Position numbers and translations under genes: made by a program
Shown: piece after piece, positions 55,464 to 64,000 of the stretch
How positions within the stretch are numbered: position 1 is the first letter of the stretch
Layout: each line of letters begins with the position of its first letter
Notes under the pieces: generated by a model
Seen by the model: only the letters and a program-made list of their open reading frames with translations
Databases searched by the model: none
What the model was told of the DNA's origin: nothing
Origin: Streptomyces bicolor
Lineage (GTDB): Bacteria; Actinomycetota; Actinomycetes; Streptomycetales; Streptomycetaceae
Assembly: GCF_000719285.1 (NCBI RefSeq)
Contig: NZ_JOFS01000017.1
Location: forward strand, 194,820-258,819
DNA: 64,000 bases
Direction: 5' to 3'

Positions 55464-56720
55464 GTGATCGCGAACGTATCGGCACACCGGCGGGCGAACG
55501 CCTTCGCCCAGGCCCTGGAGGAGCTGACCGACCGGGGCTCGGCGGCCGAGCAGGCCGAGCAGCCCGATGGATCGGCACCGACACCGGCTGCTGCGGAACA
55601 GACCGAACAGACCGAGCACGGACGCCTGTTGGCCCTCACCGAGAGTCTCGGCGAGCTCCCCAGGCCCGCGCTCGACCCCGAGGTCAAGGTCGTCCAGAGG
55701 GCCCAGCTCGTGGCCGCGATGGAGGCCATGCTGCAGGAGGGCACCGCGGGGGGCGACGCGGGCCCGGCCCTGCCCGAGCAGCGTTCGGATCGGGCACGGG
55801 GGGCTCATCGGGCCTCCCCGCTGGGGAAGTTGCGGCCCCGTTCCCGGATCGCCAAGGGCCTCACCGCGGGCGGGCTCAGCGTAGGAGTCGCCGCGGGAGC
55901 CTTCGGCGGAGTGGCCGCCGCGAGTTCCGAAGCGCTGCCCGGTGACTCCCTCTACGGCCTCAAACGCGGCATCGAGGACTTCAAGCTCAACGTCCTGGCC
56001 GACGGCGACGACGAGCGCGGGCGCGCCTACCTCGACCATGCCTCCACCCGGCTGAGCGAGGCCCGGCGGCTGATGGAGCGCGGCCGCGGCGGACAGCTCG
56101 ACCACGAGTCGCTCTACGCGATCCGCCGCGCGCTGTCCGGCATGCAGCACGACGCCTCGGAAGGACATCGCCTGCTGCGCGAGGCGTACGAGCGCGATCC
56201 GAACTCCCTGGGCCCCATCCAGGCTCTCTCCACCTTCTCCCGCTCCCACCGAGCGGCGTGGGGCAACCTGCGCGAGCGGCTTCCCCTCCAGCTCGGGGAC
56301 GTCAGTGACCGTGTGTCGTCGGTGTTCGACGCCATAGACGAAGAGGTCGCCCCGCTGGAGTCCCTCCTCCCGCAGACCCCGGCACAGGGCGGCGACGGCA
56401 AGCGGCGAGGCGGTTCCGGATCGGCGTCCACCGGTACGTCCGACTCCGACCGGTCGGCCCGCCCCAGCGCCGGCGGCAGCGGCTCCTCGGACGGCAACCG
56501 GTCCAGCAGTCCCAGCAAGTCGGCCGAGGGCTCCGGCAGCGAGAGCGAGGGCCTGCTCGGCGGCAGCACCGGCGGCCTGCTCGACCCACCGAAGGACACC
56601 AGCGGCACCGGCACCTCACCGTCCACCTCGACCCCGAGCACCGAGCCCGCCGTCACCCTCCCGCCCCTGCTTCCCGGACTCCTGCCGGGCCTGGGCATCG
56701 AGGGCGAGGACGCGAACTAA
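55464..56720 (+). CDS. rsbN: Anti-sigma factor RsbN (transmembrane, BldN antagonist)
   Basis: 418 residues. A cytoplasmic N-terminal anti-sigma domain (about 1-125: ANAFAQALEELTDRG), one membrane helix (about 130-153, KGLTAGGLSVGVAAGAFGGV), a DUF5667-like extracytoplasmic domain (LPGDSLYGLKRGIEDFKLNV, LSEARRLME), and a long Ser/Gly/Pro-rich tail. In Streptomyces the protein encoded next to bldN binds and inhibits BldN until development. GGAGGTG before the GTG at 55464 fixes the start. Long tail length is unusual but genus-typical. Confidence 0.92.
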   Translation: MIANVSAHRRANAFAQALEELTDRGSAAEQAEQPDGSAPTPAAAEQTEQTEHGRLLALTESLGELPRPALDPEVKVVQRAQLVAAMEAMLQEGTAGGDAGPALPEQRSDRARGAHRASPLGKLRPRSRIAKGLTAGGLSVGVAAGAFGGVAAASSEALPGDSLYGLKRGIEDFKLNVLADGDDERGRAYLDHASTRLSEARRLMERGRGGQLDHESLYAIRRALSGMQHDASEGHRLLREAYERDPNSLGPIQALSTFSRSHRAAWGNLRERLPLQLGDVSDRVSSVFDAIDEEVAPLESLLPQTPAQGGDGKRRGGSGSASTGTSDSDRSARPSAGGSGSSDGNRSSSPSKSAEGSGSESEGLLGGSTGGLLDPPKDTSGTGTSPSTSTPSTEPAVTLPPLLPGLLPGLGIEGEDAN

Positions 56721-56741
56721 CCACTCCAGAAGAGCGATTCG

Positions 56742-56789
56742 TACGGCGGTGGGGGCGCCCCTCCCGAGAGGGGCGCCCCCACCGCCGTA
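56742..56789. terminator. 22-bp perfect hairpin terminator after rsbN
   Basis: Arms 56742-56763 and 56768-56789 are exact reverse complements with loop CCGA. It separates rsbN from the convergent acyltransferase gene. Confidence 0.9.
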
Positions 56790-56842
56790 ATCGTCGGACC
56801 AGCCGTACAAACGTTTCTTCCGTCAACGTCGCCCAGCAGGGG

Positions 56843-57895
<1,053 letters not shown>

Positions 57896-57909
57896 CGTTG
57901 ATGCGCTCC

Positions 57910-58971
57910 TCAGTTGGCGCTCTGCGTCGGGGGGTGGCCGCCGCCCAGCACGGGCAGCGCGGCGATCCGGTCGACGGCCCCTGCAAGGGCCTCCGGCGGC
58001 AGCAGACCCGGTCCGCGGCTGCGCGCGAACTCCGCGAACGTCTCCGCCGTCGTGAACTTCGGCTTGAATCCGAGCGTCTCTCGCATCTGGTCCGTCGCCA
58101 CGACCCGGCCGTGAGTGAGCAACCGGATCTGCTCGGGCGAGAAGTCCGACATGCCCAGCGTACGCACCATGGAGCCCGCCCAGGTGACCGCGGGGAGCAG
58201 CAGCGGCACGGTGGGGCGGCCCAGGCGCCGGGAGCACTGCGAGAGCAGCAGGACGCCGTCGCCGGCGATGTTGAAGGTGCCGCTGTTGAGCGTGCCCCGC
58301 TCCGGCTCGTGCGAGGCGATGCGCAGCACCTCGATCACGTCGTCCTCGTGCACGAACTGCAGCCGCGGGTCGTACCCGAAGACGGTCGGCAGCACGGGCA
58401 GTGCGAAGTACGAGGCGAGAGGGGTGTCGGCGGTCGGCCCGAGGATGTTGGCGAACCGCAGCACACACACGGCGACGTCCGGCCGCCGGCGCGCGAACCC
58501 CCGCACATAGCCCTCGACCTCCACCGCGTCCTTGGCGAAGCCGCCGCTGGGCAGGGACTTGGGCGGGGTGGTCTCGGTGAAGACGGCGGGGTCGCGCGGC
58601 GCGGACCCGTAGACGTTCGTACTGGACTTGACCACGAGCCGCTTGACGCTGGGGGACTTCTGGCAGGCGCCCAGCAGCTGCATCGTCCCGATGACGTTGG
58701 TCTCCTTGACCGTGGTCCGGCTGCCGCTGCCCAGCGCGGTTCCGGTCACGTCCATGTGTACGACGGTGTCGGCGCCGCTCTCGGCCAGCACCCGCGCGAT
58801 GGTGGGCTGCCGGATGTCGGCCTGGATGAAGTCGGCACCCCCCAGATGGTGCTCGGGCGGCACCGCGTCCACGGCGACCACCCGGTCCACCTCTGGGTCA
58901 CGCTGGATCCGTCGTACGAACCGGCCCCCCAGTTGACGGGCCACTCCGGTCACGAGCACGACCTTGCCCAA
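57910..58971 (-). CDS. NAD-dependent epimerase/dehydratase family protein
   Basis: 353 residues, extended-SDR type: N-terminal VVLVTGVARQLGGRFVR (TGxxxxxGG), DIRQP, NVIGTMQLLGACQ, SSTNVYGS. The YxxxK catalytic pair is not obvious: the expected region reads GGFAKDAVEVE with Phe and no Tyr at the usual spacing. The best start is a TTG at 58971 preceded by AAGGAAGG; a TTG at 59028 adds 19 residues. Coupled to the acyltransferase gene downstream. It could be a non-catalytic or altered family member. Confidence 0.82.
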   Translation of the reverse strand: MGKVVLVTGVARQLGGRFVRRIQRDPEVDRVVAVDAVPPEHHLGGADFIQADIRQPTIARVLAESGADTVVHMDVTGTALGSGSRTTVKETNVIGTMQLLGACQKSPSVKRLVVKSSTNVYGSAPRDPAVFTETTPPKSLPSGGFAKDAVEVEGYVRGFARRRPDVAVCVLRFANILGPTADTPLASYFALPVLPTVFGYDPRLQFVHEDDVIEVLRIASHEPERGTLNSGTFNIAGDGVLLLSQCSRRLGRPTVPLLLPAVTWAGSMVRTLGMSDFSPEQIRLLTHGRVVATDQMRETLGFKPKFTTAETFAEFARSRGPGLLPPEALAGAVDRIAALPVLGGGHPPTQSAN

Positions 58972-59168
58972 GATCAGCGCCTTCCTTCCAGCACTCGTAC
59001 CCCTGCCGAGTTCCCCGTGTGCGGCCAACTTAGCGGGTCGATGTTGCGCTGTGATGACCGCCCAATGCGTGAAGTGACGAGAATTTCCTGCGTACGACCG
59101 GACGGATCAACCCTTTGTCCAGGCATACGCACAGAGTTCGACCCTTCGCACACCGCCCCCGATACGCG

Positions 59169-59199
59169 TGTGGCCCCCCACCGGTGGTGGGGGGCCACA
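59169..59199 (-). terminator. Hairpin terminator after the bS22-like gene
   Basis: TGTGGCCCCCCACC (59169-59182) pairs perfectly with 59186-59199 across a three-base loop, 27 bases after the stop of the bS22-like gene. Confidence 0.85.
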
Positions 59200-59225
59200 A
59201 AGACGCCACTTCCGCGGCGCCGCGC

Positions 59226-59324
59226 TTACTTCTTGTTGCGACGCTGAACGCGCGTGCGCTTGAGCAGCTTGCGGTGCTTCTTCTTGGCCATCCGCTTGCG
59301 CCGCTTCTTGATAACAGAGCCCAC
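59226..59324 (-). CDS. bS22-like ribosomal micro-protein (AURKAIP1/COX24 domain)
   Basis: 32 residues, starting at the GTG at 59324 and reading [20 protein letters not shown] then [11 protein letters not shown]. This extremely basic sequence closely resembles the bS22 protein reported near the decoding centre of the mycobacterial small subunit, and the AURKAIP1/COX24 domain of mitochondrial ribosomes. Very small basic gene, easily missed by annotation. Confidence 0.88.
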   Translation of the reverse strand: MGSVIKKRRKRMAKKKHRKLLKRTRVQRRNKK

Positions 59325-59481
59325 GACTACCCTCGCTCACTTCTCATCACTCGGTGTTTGGGCGCCATGGGCCCACACGACCTACGAGGGGCTAGCCTAC
59401 CCGCCCGAGCGCTGAGGTCGTAATCGAGGGGGCGAGGGTGAATCCTGAACAGCCCTGAGGATCCTCCCCCGCCCTCTGCCG

Positions 59482-59694
59482 TCAGGCGGTTTCCACCCCC
59501 ACATAACTCTCGCGGAGGTACTCGTGAACCGCTTGCTCGGGGACGCGGAAGGACCGCCCCACCCGGATCGCGGGCAGATGACCGCTGTGCACCAGCCGGT
59601 ACACGGTCATCTTCGACACTCGCATCACCGAGGCGACTTCCGCCACGGTAAGGAACTGAACCTCGTTCAGAGGCCTCTCGCCAGCTGCAGCCAT
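59482..59694 (-). CDS. BldC-like MerR-type DNA-binding protein
   Basis: 70 residues: a single winged helix-turn-helix domain (FLTVAEVASVMRVSKMTVYRL, then GHLPAIRVGRSFRVPEQAV) of the excisionase/MerR type, with almost nothing else. It is similar in size and fold to the developmental regulator BldC but clearly a separate sequence. The frame is open upstream to 59775, but the ATG at 59694 gives the natural start. Sits beside other developmental genes in the conserved bldN region. Confidence 0.85.
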   Translation of the reverse strand: MAAAGERPLNEVQFLTVAEVASVMRVSKMTVYRLVHSGHLPAIRVGRSFRVPEQAVHEYLRESYVGVETA

Positions 59695-59823
59695 GACACA
59701 CCTGAACCTTCCGCACTCGACGGCCACCGGCTTCCCCTTCCGGTGACTCTTCGTCGCTGCGTGCTCACTCCCCAATGTAGGGGCGGGTGATGCGAGTGGG
59801 GAAGAGGTGCAGCCATCGGCGAC

Positions 59824-60654
59824 CTACTGTGACAGACACGCTCGATTGAGTACGTAGCGGGTAAGCGGCCGGTAGTAATCAGACCGCACAGCGTCATCAA
59901 GTGGAACGACGACGGACACGGACCCCTCTGCCTCCCCCACAAAGAGCGCGGGGTCATTCGTATCGGCGAGACCAATGGCCTCAAACCCCAGCTGACCTGC
60001 CCCGCAGACCCAACCGTGATCCCCGATCACCAGCTCCGGCAACGGCCCGCCCACCTCGGCCGCGGCGGCCAGAGCGGTACGAACCGGGAGCGGTGAGTGC
60101 GTGTGTGCGCCGGTCTCACGCCCGGTGCTCGGAGCGCCGGGTTCCCGCACCAACGCGACTCCTCGTACGTAGTCAAGGTTGTACGTGCGTAGGCCGAACC
60201 GGGTCGTTATGTCGACACAACGACCATGCGCGGGGGTGAGGACGGCACACCCCGCCGCCGACAACGCGTCCGCCAAGGCGGCGTAGAACCCGAGCAGTCG
60301 ATGCGGATGCCCGGTACCGATCAGCACGGGCGCGCCGCGCTGGGCGGCGGCCCCGATCCGGTCGGCGAAGGCATCCAACCCGCTCAAAGTCCGCCCAGGA
60401 TCGATCACATCAAGGCCGGATACATGCGTCGGATCGGCCGAAACCCCACACCTGTCCGCCATCAACTCGATCAGATCGCGCAACCGCCAGCTCCACTCGG
60501 GATCGAGCCCGATGAGCACCCGAGGGTCCCGAGCAGCGAAAAGCCGATAACTCCTGAGACTGTCCTCCCGGGAAGTGGCCACGGTCCCGGCAAGCCGAGC
60601 GGCCAGGAGGTGGGCCCGGAGGGCTCCGGTACTCAACACGTGAGCGATGGTGAC
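59824..60654 (-). CDS. Phosphatase-family protein, Streptomyces-conserved
   Basis: About 276 residues, soluble. Segments such as VLIGTGHPHRLLGFYAAL, RFGLRTYNLDYVRGVALVRE and ELVIGDHGWVCGAGQLGF suggest an alpha/beta enzyme; members are annotated as phosphatases in actinobacteria, but I see no classical phosphatase motif and cannot confirm it. Starts are weak: GTG at 60654 or 60639. Confidence 0.7.
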   Translation of the reverse strand, partial: VTIAHVLSTGALRAHLLAARLAGTVATSREDSLRSYRLFAARDPRVLIGLDPEWSWRLRDLIELMADRCGVSADPTHVSGLDVIDPGRTLSGLDAFADRIGAAAQRGAPVLIGTGHPHRLLGFYAALADALSAAGCAVLTPAHGRCVDITTRFGLRTYNLDYVRGVALVREPGAPSTGRETGAHTHSPLPVRTALAAAAEVGGPLPELVIGDHGWVCGAGQLGFEAIGLADTNDPALFVGEAEGSVSVVVPLDDAVRSDYYRPLTRYVLNRACLSQ

Positions 60655-60758
60655 GGATCGGGCGGCCCGGGGGCAGCGGAAACGGGGAAACAACGCGCGG
60701 TTGGGCTAAGGCACTCCGCCCCATCCCGAGAGAGCCTCCGTCCCCAGCCGCACCCCAC

Positions 60759-61931
60759 CTAGGCCAGCAGCCCCCGCAACGGAAACACAGCCTTACGAGT
60801 CGCCAGCACAGCCTGATCCAGCCGATCGGCAGGGTCGTACCCCGACTCCCAGTCCCGCCAGGACACGGGCCACCGCCCATCAGTCATCCGCGCCGGCCCC
60901 AACTGCCGAGTCCGCGCGAAGACTTCCTGCCGCCAGCCCTCCGGAATCATCGCCTCGGGCTCGATCGGCCGCCCCGCCGCAATCCCCACCAGATGCGTCC
61001 ACGACCGCGGCACGACCTCCACCACGGCGTACCCACCGCCACCCAGGGCGACCCACTTCCCCTCGGCGTACTCATGCGCAAGGTCATGACACGCCACCTG
61101 CACGGCCCGCTGCGCGTCCAACGACACGGCAAGATGCGCCAGCGGATCCTCGAAGTGCGTATCGGCCCCATGCTGAGTCACCAGCACCTGCGGCCGGAAG
61201 TCAGCGATCACCTCCGGCACAACGGCGTGAAACGCCCGCAGCCACCCCGCGTCCCCGGTCCCGGCCGGCAACGCCACATTCACCGCCGACCCCTCCGCGC
61301 CCCCGCCACCGGTCTCCTCCGGCCACCCGGTCTGCGGAAACAACGTACGGGGATGCTCGTGCAACGAGACCGTCAGCACCCGCGGGTCCTCCCAGAACGC
61401 CGCCTGCACCCCATCCCCGTGATGCACATCGACATCGATGTAGGCGACCCGCTCGGCCCCCAGCTCCAGCAGCCGCGCGATCGCCAGCGAGGCGTCGTTG
61501 TAGATACAGAACCCCGAAGCGCCCCCCGGCATCGCATGGTGCAGCCCGCCCGCGAAGTTCACCGCGTGCAGCGCGTCCCCCCGCCACACCGCCTCCGCCG
61601 CCCCCACCGACTGCCCCGCGATGAGCGCCGACACCTCATGCATCCCCGCGAACGCGGGATCATCCAGTGTGCCCAGCCCGTACGACTGATCCGCGGCCCC
61701 CGGATCCGTCGAGGCCGCCTTCACGGCCGCGATGTAGTCCTCCCGGTGGACCAGCCGCAACGTCGACTCACCGGCCGGCTGGGCCGCGACGACGTCCACG
61801 TCCTTGTCCAGCCCGAAGGCGTCCACGAGTTTCCTGGTCAGCGCGAGCCGGACCGGGTCCATCGGATGGTCCCGGCCGAAGTCATAGCCCGTTACTGCCT
61901 CGTCCCACATCAGCTGTGCGCGGCCGCTCAT
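60759..61931 (-). CDS. acuC: AcuC-like histone-deacetylase-fold protein
   Basis: 390 residues. The Zn-dependent deacetylase fold is clear: NFAGGLHHAMPGGASGFC with the catalytic His pair, YIDVDVHHGDGVQ with the metal Asp/His, and LVTQHGADTHFEDPL. AcuC deacetylates acetyl-CoA synthetase in Bacillus, controlling acetate metabolism; here the target is unproven. Its start overlaps the MFS gene's end by 50 bases. Confidence 0.9.
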   Translation of the reverse strand: MSGRAQLMWDEAVTGYDFGRDHPMDPVRLALTRKLVDAFGLDKDVDVVAAQPAGESTLRLVHREDYIAAVKAASTDPGAADQSYGLGTLDDPAFAGMHEVSALIAGQSVGAAEAVWRGDALHAVNFAGGLHHAMPGGASGFCIYNDASLAIARLLELGAERVAYIDVDVHHGDGVQAAFWEDPRVLTVSLHEHPRTLFPQTGWPEETGGGGAEGSAVNVALPAGTGDAGWLRAFHAVVPEVIADFRPQVLVTQHGADTHFEDPLAHLAVSLDAQRAVQVACHDLAHEYAEGKWVALGGGGYAVVEVVPRSWTHLVGIAAGRPIEPEAMIPEGWRQEVFARTRQLGPARMTDGRWPVSWRDWESGYDPADRLDQAVLATRKAVFPLRGLLA

Positions 61932-63114
61932 GCCCGCCACCGTATCGGTCCGGTTGAGCAGCGAACGACCGGGCGTACACAAGCGTCACCAGCACCAACA
62001 CCATCGGCACCAGCATGGCCCCGCGATAGCTCCAGGCATCGCCCAGCGCACCCACCAGGGGTGAACCGATCAAAAAGCCCACATAATTGAACACATTGAG
62101 CCGAGCAATGGCCGCATCCGAAGCCCCCGGGCCGTACTTCTCGGACGCGTGCCGTCCCGCCGCCGCGAACGTCTGGGGCACCAACACACACAACCCGATC
62201 CCCAGCAACGTGAACCCCAGCATCCCGGCCCACGCCCCCGGCGCCCCGGCCACCACCGCGAAGCCGACGGCCGCCACCAGCGCCCCCACCCGCACCACCG
62301 CGACGGCCCCGAACTTCCGCACCCCGAAATCCCCGATGGCCCGCCCCAGCAACGTGGTGACCATGTAGACGTTGTACGGCACGGTCGCCAACTGTTCCGA
62401 ACTCCCCAGCACGTCCTGCAGATACTTCGCACTCCAGTTGGAGACGGTGGAGTCCCCGATATAGGCGAAGGTCATCACCAGGCAGAACGGCAGCAGCACC
62501 TTGAAGGCGACCGCCCCACCGTCCCCCGAGTCCCCCGCCTCGGCATCGGTCCCGCCGCCACCATCGACGTACCACCGACTCCCCACCAGCGCGGCCGGCA
62601 ACAACGCCACGACGACCGGCAGGTACGACACGACCAGCGCCAGATCCCAGTGCGCCCCCACCCACGCCAGCGAGGCCCCAGCGATCCCGCCGAGGCTGTA
62701 CGCCGCGTGAAAGCTGAGCATGATGCTGCGCCCGTACGACCGCTGCAGGCTCACCCCGAGCATGTTCATCGAGGCGTCGAGCACACCCACGGCCAGCCCG
62801 AACGCGGCGAGCGCGACCCCCAGCTCGACCATCCGCTCCCCGGCCCCGACCCCGAGCAGCGCCAGGAGCACGACGGGCTGGGACCACCGCAGCAGCCGGC
62901 TCGGCGGTACTCGCCTCACCAGCCGCTCGGTCGCCACACTCCCGACACCGGCCAGGACCGGTACGGCGGCGAGGAACGCGGGCAACAGCGCATCGGAGAC
63001 CCCGTACCGGTCCTGGATGGCCGGAATCCGAGTCACGAGCAGGGCAAAGGCGACACCCTGCGCGAAGAAACTGAACGACAACGAAGCCCTACCGCGCCGC
63101 AGCACATCAGTCAT
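61882..63114 (-). CDS. MFS transporter
   Basis: 410 residues with about 12 membrane helices and an MFS-like central loop (SLQRSYGRSIMLSF, TFAYIGDSTVSNW). Family resembles the fucose/DHA-type or YbjJ-like permeases; substrate unknown. Its 3' end overlaps the start of acuC by 50 bases, so both are translated from one mRNA. Confidence 0.87.
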   Translation of the reverse strand: MTDVLRRGRASLSFSFFAQGVAFALLVTRIPAIQDRYGVSDALLPAFLAAVPVLAGVGSVATERLVRRVPPSRLLRWSQPVVLLALLGVGAGERMVELGVALAAFGLAVGVLDASMNMLGVSLQRSYGRSIMLSFHAAYSLGGIAGASLAWVGAHWDLALVVSYLPVVVALLPAALVGSRWYVDGGGGTDAEAGDSGDGGAVAFKVLLPFCLVMTFAYIGDSTVSNWSAKYLQDVLGSSEQLATVPYNVYMVTTLLGRAIGDFGVRKFGAVAVVRVGALVAAVGFAVVAGAPGAWAGMLGFTLLGIGLCVLVPQTFAAAGRHASEKYGPGASDAAIARLNVFNYVGFLIGSPLVGALGDAWSYRGAMLVPMVLVLVTLVYARSFAAQPDRYGGGHERPRTADVGRGSNGL

Positions 63115-63214
63115 GGCGGCGAGCGTAGGGCCCCGGACTACCCATGGGTAGATCCAGCCAAAGATGAATTCCCCTCAGCTTCCCCACGCCGTCTACGTCG
63201 TCAGGCGTCACGCG

Positions 63215-63859
63215 TCAGACCAACAGTCGGGCCAACTCCTCCATGTCAGAGAACAGTTGATTGGCGCCCGCGAGCCTGCCGGCAGGCGTCATGGCGGTGA
63301 ATCCACAGACATCCATCCCCGCCGCGACAGCCGCCTGCACCCCCAACGGACTGTCCTCGACGACGACACACCGCTCCGGCGCGACTCCCATCCGCTCGGC
63401 CGCGTACAGAAACAGATCAGGCGCCGGCTTCCCCCGCCCCACATCCTGCGAGCTGAAGATCCGCCCGTCCTCGAACCACCGGTCCAGCCCGGCCGCCCGA
63501 TGCCCCACCCGAATCCGCTCATGGCTACCCGACGAGGCCACGCAGTACGGCACCCCGTCCCCGGCCAGCCGCTCCAGCACGTCCGCGGCCCCCTCCACAG
63601 CCTTCAACTCCCGCTCGAACGCCGCGAACACCCGCGCATGAAAGACGTCATCGAAGTCCGCCGGCAGCCGCTGCCCCGTCCGCTCCTCGATCAGGTCGTG
63701 GATCCGGTGCATCGCGGACCCCATGTAGTCCCGAATGGAGTCCTCGTACGTCGTCGGATGCCCCAGCTCCGTCAGATACTCGGCCAGCAGCCGGTTGGAA
63801 ATGGGCTCGCTGTCGACGAGCACACCGTCGTTGTCGAAAATGACGAGGTCATAGCGCAT
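63215..63859 (-). CDS. HAD-superfamily IA phosphatase
   Basis: 214 residues. Motif I IFDNDGVLVDSE (nucleophile and acid Asp), motif II VASSGSHE, motif III GKPAPDLFLYAAE, and motif IV VVEDSPLGVQAAVAAG. This is the beta-phosphoglucomutase/phosphoglycolate-phosphatase-like group. Substrate unresolved. It ends the stretch before the rRNA operon terminator. Confidence 0.92.
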   Translation of the reverse strand: MRYDLVIFDNDGVLVDSEPISNRLLAEYLTELGHPTTYEDSIRDYMGSAMHRIHDLIEERTGQRLPADFDDVFHARVFAAFERELKAVEGAADVLERLAGDGVPYCVASSGSHERIRVGHRAAGLDRWFEDGRIFSSQDVGRGKPAPDLFLYAAERMGVAPERCVVVEDSPLGVQAAVAAGMDVCGFTAMTPAGRLAGANQLFSDMEELARLLV

Positions 63860-63877
63860 ACCGCGAGCCTAAACGCA

Positions 63878-63910
63878 GAAAACCCCGCACCGAAACGGTG
63901 CGGGGTTTTC
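63878..63910 (-). terminator. rRNA operon terminator
   Basis: GAAAACCCCGCACCG (63878-63892) pairs perfectly with 63896-63910 around an AAA loop; read on the minus strand the right half ends in a run of T after GGGG. It lies 11 bases after the 3' end of the 5S rRNA gene. Confidence 0.92.
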
Positions 63911-63920
63911 TTCAAAATTT

Positions 63921-64000
63921 GTTCGGCGGCGTCCTACTCTCCCACAGGGTCCCCCCTGCAGTACCATCGGCGCTGTAAGGCTTAGCTTCCGGGTTCGGAA
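63921..64000 (-). rRNA. rrf: 5S ribosomal RNA, 3' part, truncated by the window edge
   Basis: The minus strand reads as the 3' two-thirds of a bacterial 5S rRNA: it contains CCGATGGTACTGC and GTGGGAGAGTAGGACGCCG, ending with GCCGAAC at 63921. The 5' part and the rest of the rRNA operon lie beyond base 64000. Confidence 0.96.

Overview
This window is high-GC actinobacterial chromosome, almost certainly Streptomyces. The third codon position is dominated by G/C, GTG and TTG starts are common, and several Streptomyces marker genes can be recognised: rex-hemA-hemC-hemD, bldN with its anti-sigma gene, a short BldC-like DNA-binding protein and a bS22-like micro-protein. Most genes sit in short, translationally coupled operons (ATGA or GTGA overlaps) separated by long perfect hairpins. 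The right edge runs into the 3' end of a 5S rRNA gene on the minus strand, so an rRNA operon lies just beyond base 64000.

Layout. 1-4902 (minus): hemL, a histidine phosphatase, a Tat/lipoprotein polysaccharide-deacetylase-like protein, a ResA-like thioredoxin lipoprotein and a truncated ccdA, that is, heme synthesis next to cytochrome c maturation. 5506-7121: a conserved hypothetical gene and an ACR3/BASS-type exporter. 7175-7614: a tautomerase-like gene broken by an amber codon, beside a 13-bp inverted repeat. 7612-13797: an alpha-glucoside uptake and use cassette (LacI regulator, solute-binding lipoprotein, two permeases, GH13 glucosidase), with a promoter and operator visible between regulator and operon. 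13903-25657: accessory metabolic and regulatory genes (SUKH-like protein, DHFR-like reductase, an MprAB-like two-component pair, a flavin reductase/LLM monooxygenase pair, AraC, an HxlR/quinone oxidoreductase divergent pair, SnoaL-like, SDR, and a tyrosine phosphatase-GNAT fusion). 25710-34412: RtcB, two paralogous DUF3558-like lipoproteins, a DUF2637 membrane protein, and divergent lysS and argS.

34502-37901 holds an unusual trio: a secreted protein made of three 26-residue repeats, divergent from two overlapping genes that each join a cytoplasmic XRE helix-turn-helix, one membrane helix and an extracytoplasmic domain (a peptidoglycan-binding type in one, DUF2690 in the other). 37967-43263 carries arylamine N-acetyltransferase, an aminotransferase, a tiny lipoprotein, hemB and an FAD oxidase. 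43410-47078 looks visibly richer in A+T and carries a small type-VII-secretion-like cassette (WXG-like protein, Ala/Gly-rich secreted protein, LpqN-like protein) and a DUF4333 lipoprotein.

47150-52330 is the redox-controlled heme operon rex-hemA-hemC-hemD (minus), with a near-perfect Rex operator upstream of rex. 52612-63859 is a developmental and core block: glutaredoxin-like protein, HAD-IB phosphatase, pro-sigma BldN and its anti-sigma RsbN, acyltransferase, epimerase, bS22-like protein, BldC-like regulator, a phosphatase-like protein, AcuC deacetylase, an MFS transporter and a HAD phosphatase. I saw no phage, IS element or CRISPR array. The accessory content is small cassettes between conserved genes.
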